Positions 5,927-5,969 of a DNA stretch of 5,969 bases are shown here, one piece after another. This DNA is from Legionellaceae bacterium. GTDB taxonomy: Bacteria > Pseudomonadota > Gammaproteobacteria > Legionellales > Legionellaceae. The translations under genes and the position numbers were made by a program. The stretch covers positions 1 through 5,969 of the forward strand of contig CANJFK010000084.1 in the NCBI GenBank assembly GCA_947473535.1, written 5' to 3'. Each line of letters begins with the position of its first letter. Position 1 is the stretch's first letter. The notes under the pieces are model-generated. The model did not search any database. It was not told the origin of the DNA and worked only from the letters and a program-made list of their open reading frames with translations.

Positions 5927-5969
5927 TGCCAAAAGGCTACCATCACGTGACTCGAGACATAAGATCTCA
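5926..5969 (+). CDS. IS30-family-like transposase, N-terminal fragment
   Basis: Only the first 14 codons are in the window, reading MPKGYHHVTRDIRS. The pattern of Tyr-His-His followed by Leu/Val-Thr and a charged Asp/Glu-Arg stretch matches the N-terminus of many IS30-family transposases, just ahead of their helix-turn-helix. The ATG at 5926 has an excellent AAGGAG six bases upstream, but that site lies in a hairpin. The gene runs off the window edge, so neither the DDE catalytic core nor intactness can be judged. Confidence 0.6.
   Translation, partial: MPKGYHHVTRDIRS

Larger units (their letters stand above)
5830..5969 (+). mobile_element. Left end of an IS30-family-like insertion sequence (partial)
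   Basis: The element is placed by its transposase start at 5926 and by the abrupt loss of the glycosyltransferase reading frame near 5830. The leader holds a subterminal inverted repeat, AACCAC (5832-5837) with GTGGTT (5849-5854), and then the hairpin over the transposase start. The exact outer end is uncertain to about ten bases because the other end lies outside the window. The family assignment depends on only 14 visible transposase residues. Confidence 0.55.

Overview
The window looks like chromosomal DNA of a gammaproteobacterium of moderate G+C. It carries a YggX-type Fe(II)-trafficking protein, a family largely confined to gamma- and betaproteobacteria, an AnmK close to the E. coli and Pseudomonas enzymes, a PsuG close to E. 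coli YeiN, and a tRNA-Phe with an encoded CCA end. The dispersed palindromic repeats, an IS30-like insertion sequence and an AT-rich glycosyltransferase would suit a repeat-rich, possibly host-associated lineage such as the Legionellales. That finer placement is a guess.

Layout. Positions 1-41 are the edge of a dispersed repeat that ends two bases from the stop of anmK (minus strand, 44-1135; peptidoglycan recycling). A 173-bp divergent intergenic region separates anmK from a plus-strand run of three genes: a secreted polysaccharide deacetylase (1309-2175), yggX (2217-2489) and psuG (2516-3460; pseudouridine-5'-phosphate glycosidase). Their gaps are 41 and 26 bp, so they may be co-transcribed. 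A consensus-like promoter and tRNA-Phe(GAA) follow (3512-3628).

Downstream of the tRNA the character changes to accessory DNA. There is a complete, about 117-bp palindromic repeat (3738-3854) related to the repeat at 1-41, and then an unrecognised 112-residue ORF (3870-4208). Next comes a 17-bp imperfect copy of the tRNA-Phe 3' end (4216-4232, 15 of 17 identical), which may be the far attachment site of a small islet built on the tRNA gene. It is followed by a long, very AT-rich minus-strand glycosyltransferase (4249-5808) that has lost most of its N-terminal GT2 domain. The break coincides with the end of an IS30-like insertion sequence (about 5830 to the window edge). The transposase start of that element is covered by a hairpin that engages the ribosome-binding site and the A of the ATG.

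Functional links. AnmK and the exported deacetylase could both act on cell-wall sugars, and PsuG salvages a modified nucleotide, but no dedicated pathway joins the whole set. I found no convincing new multi-gene system. The best leads are the tRNA-Phe 3'-end duplication that bounds a tiny islet, the dispersed palindrome family, and the RNA hairpin over the transposase start.
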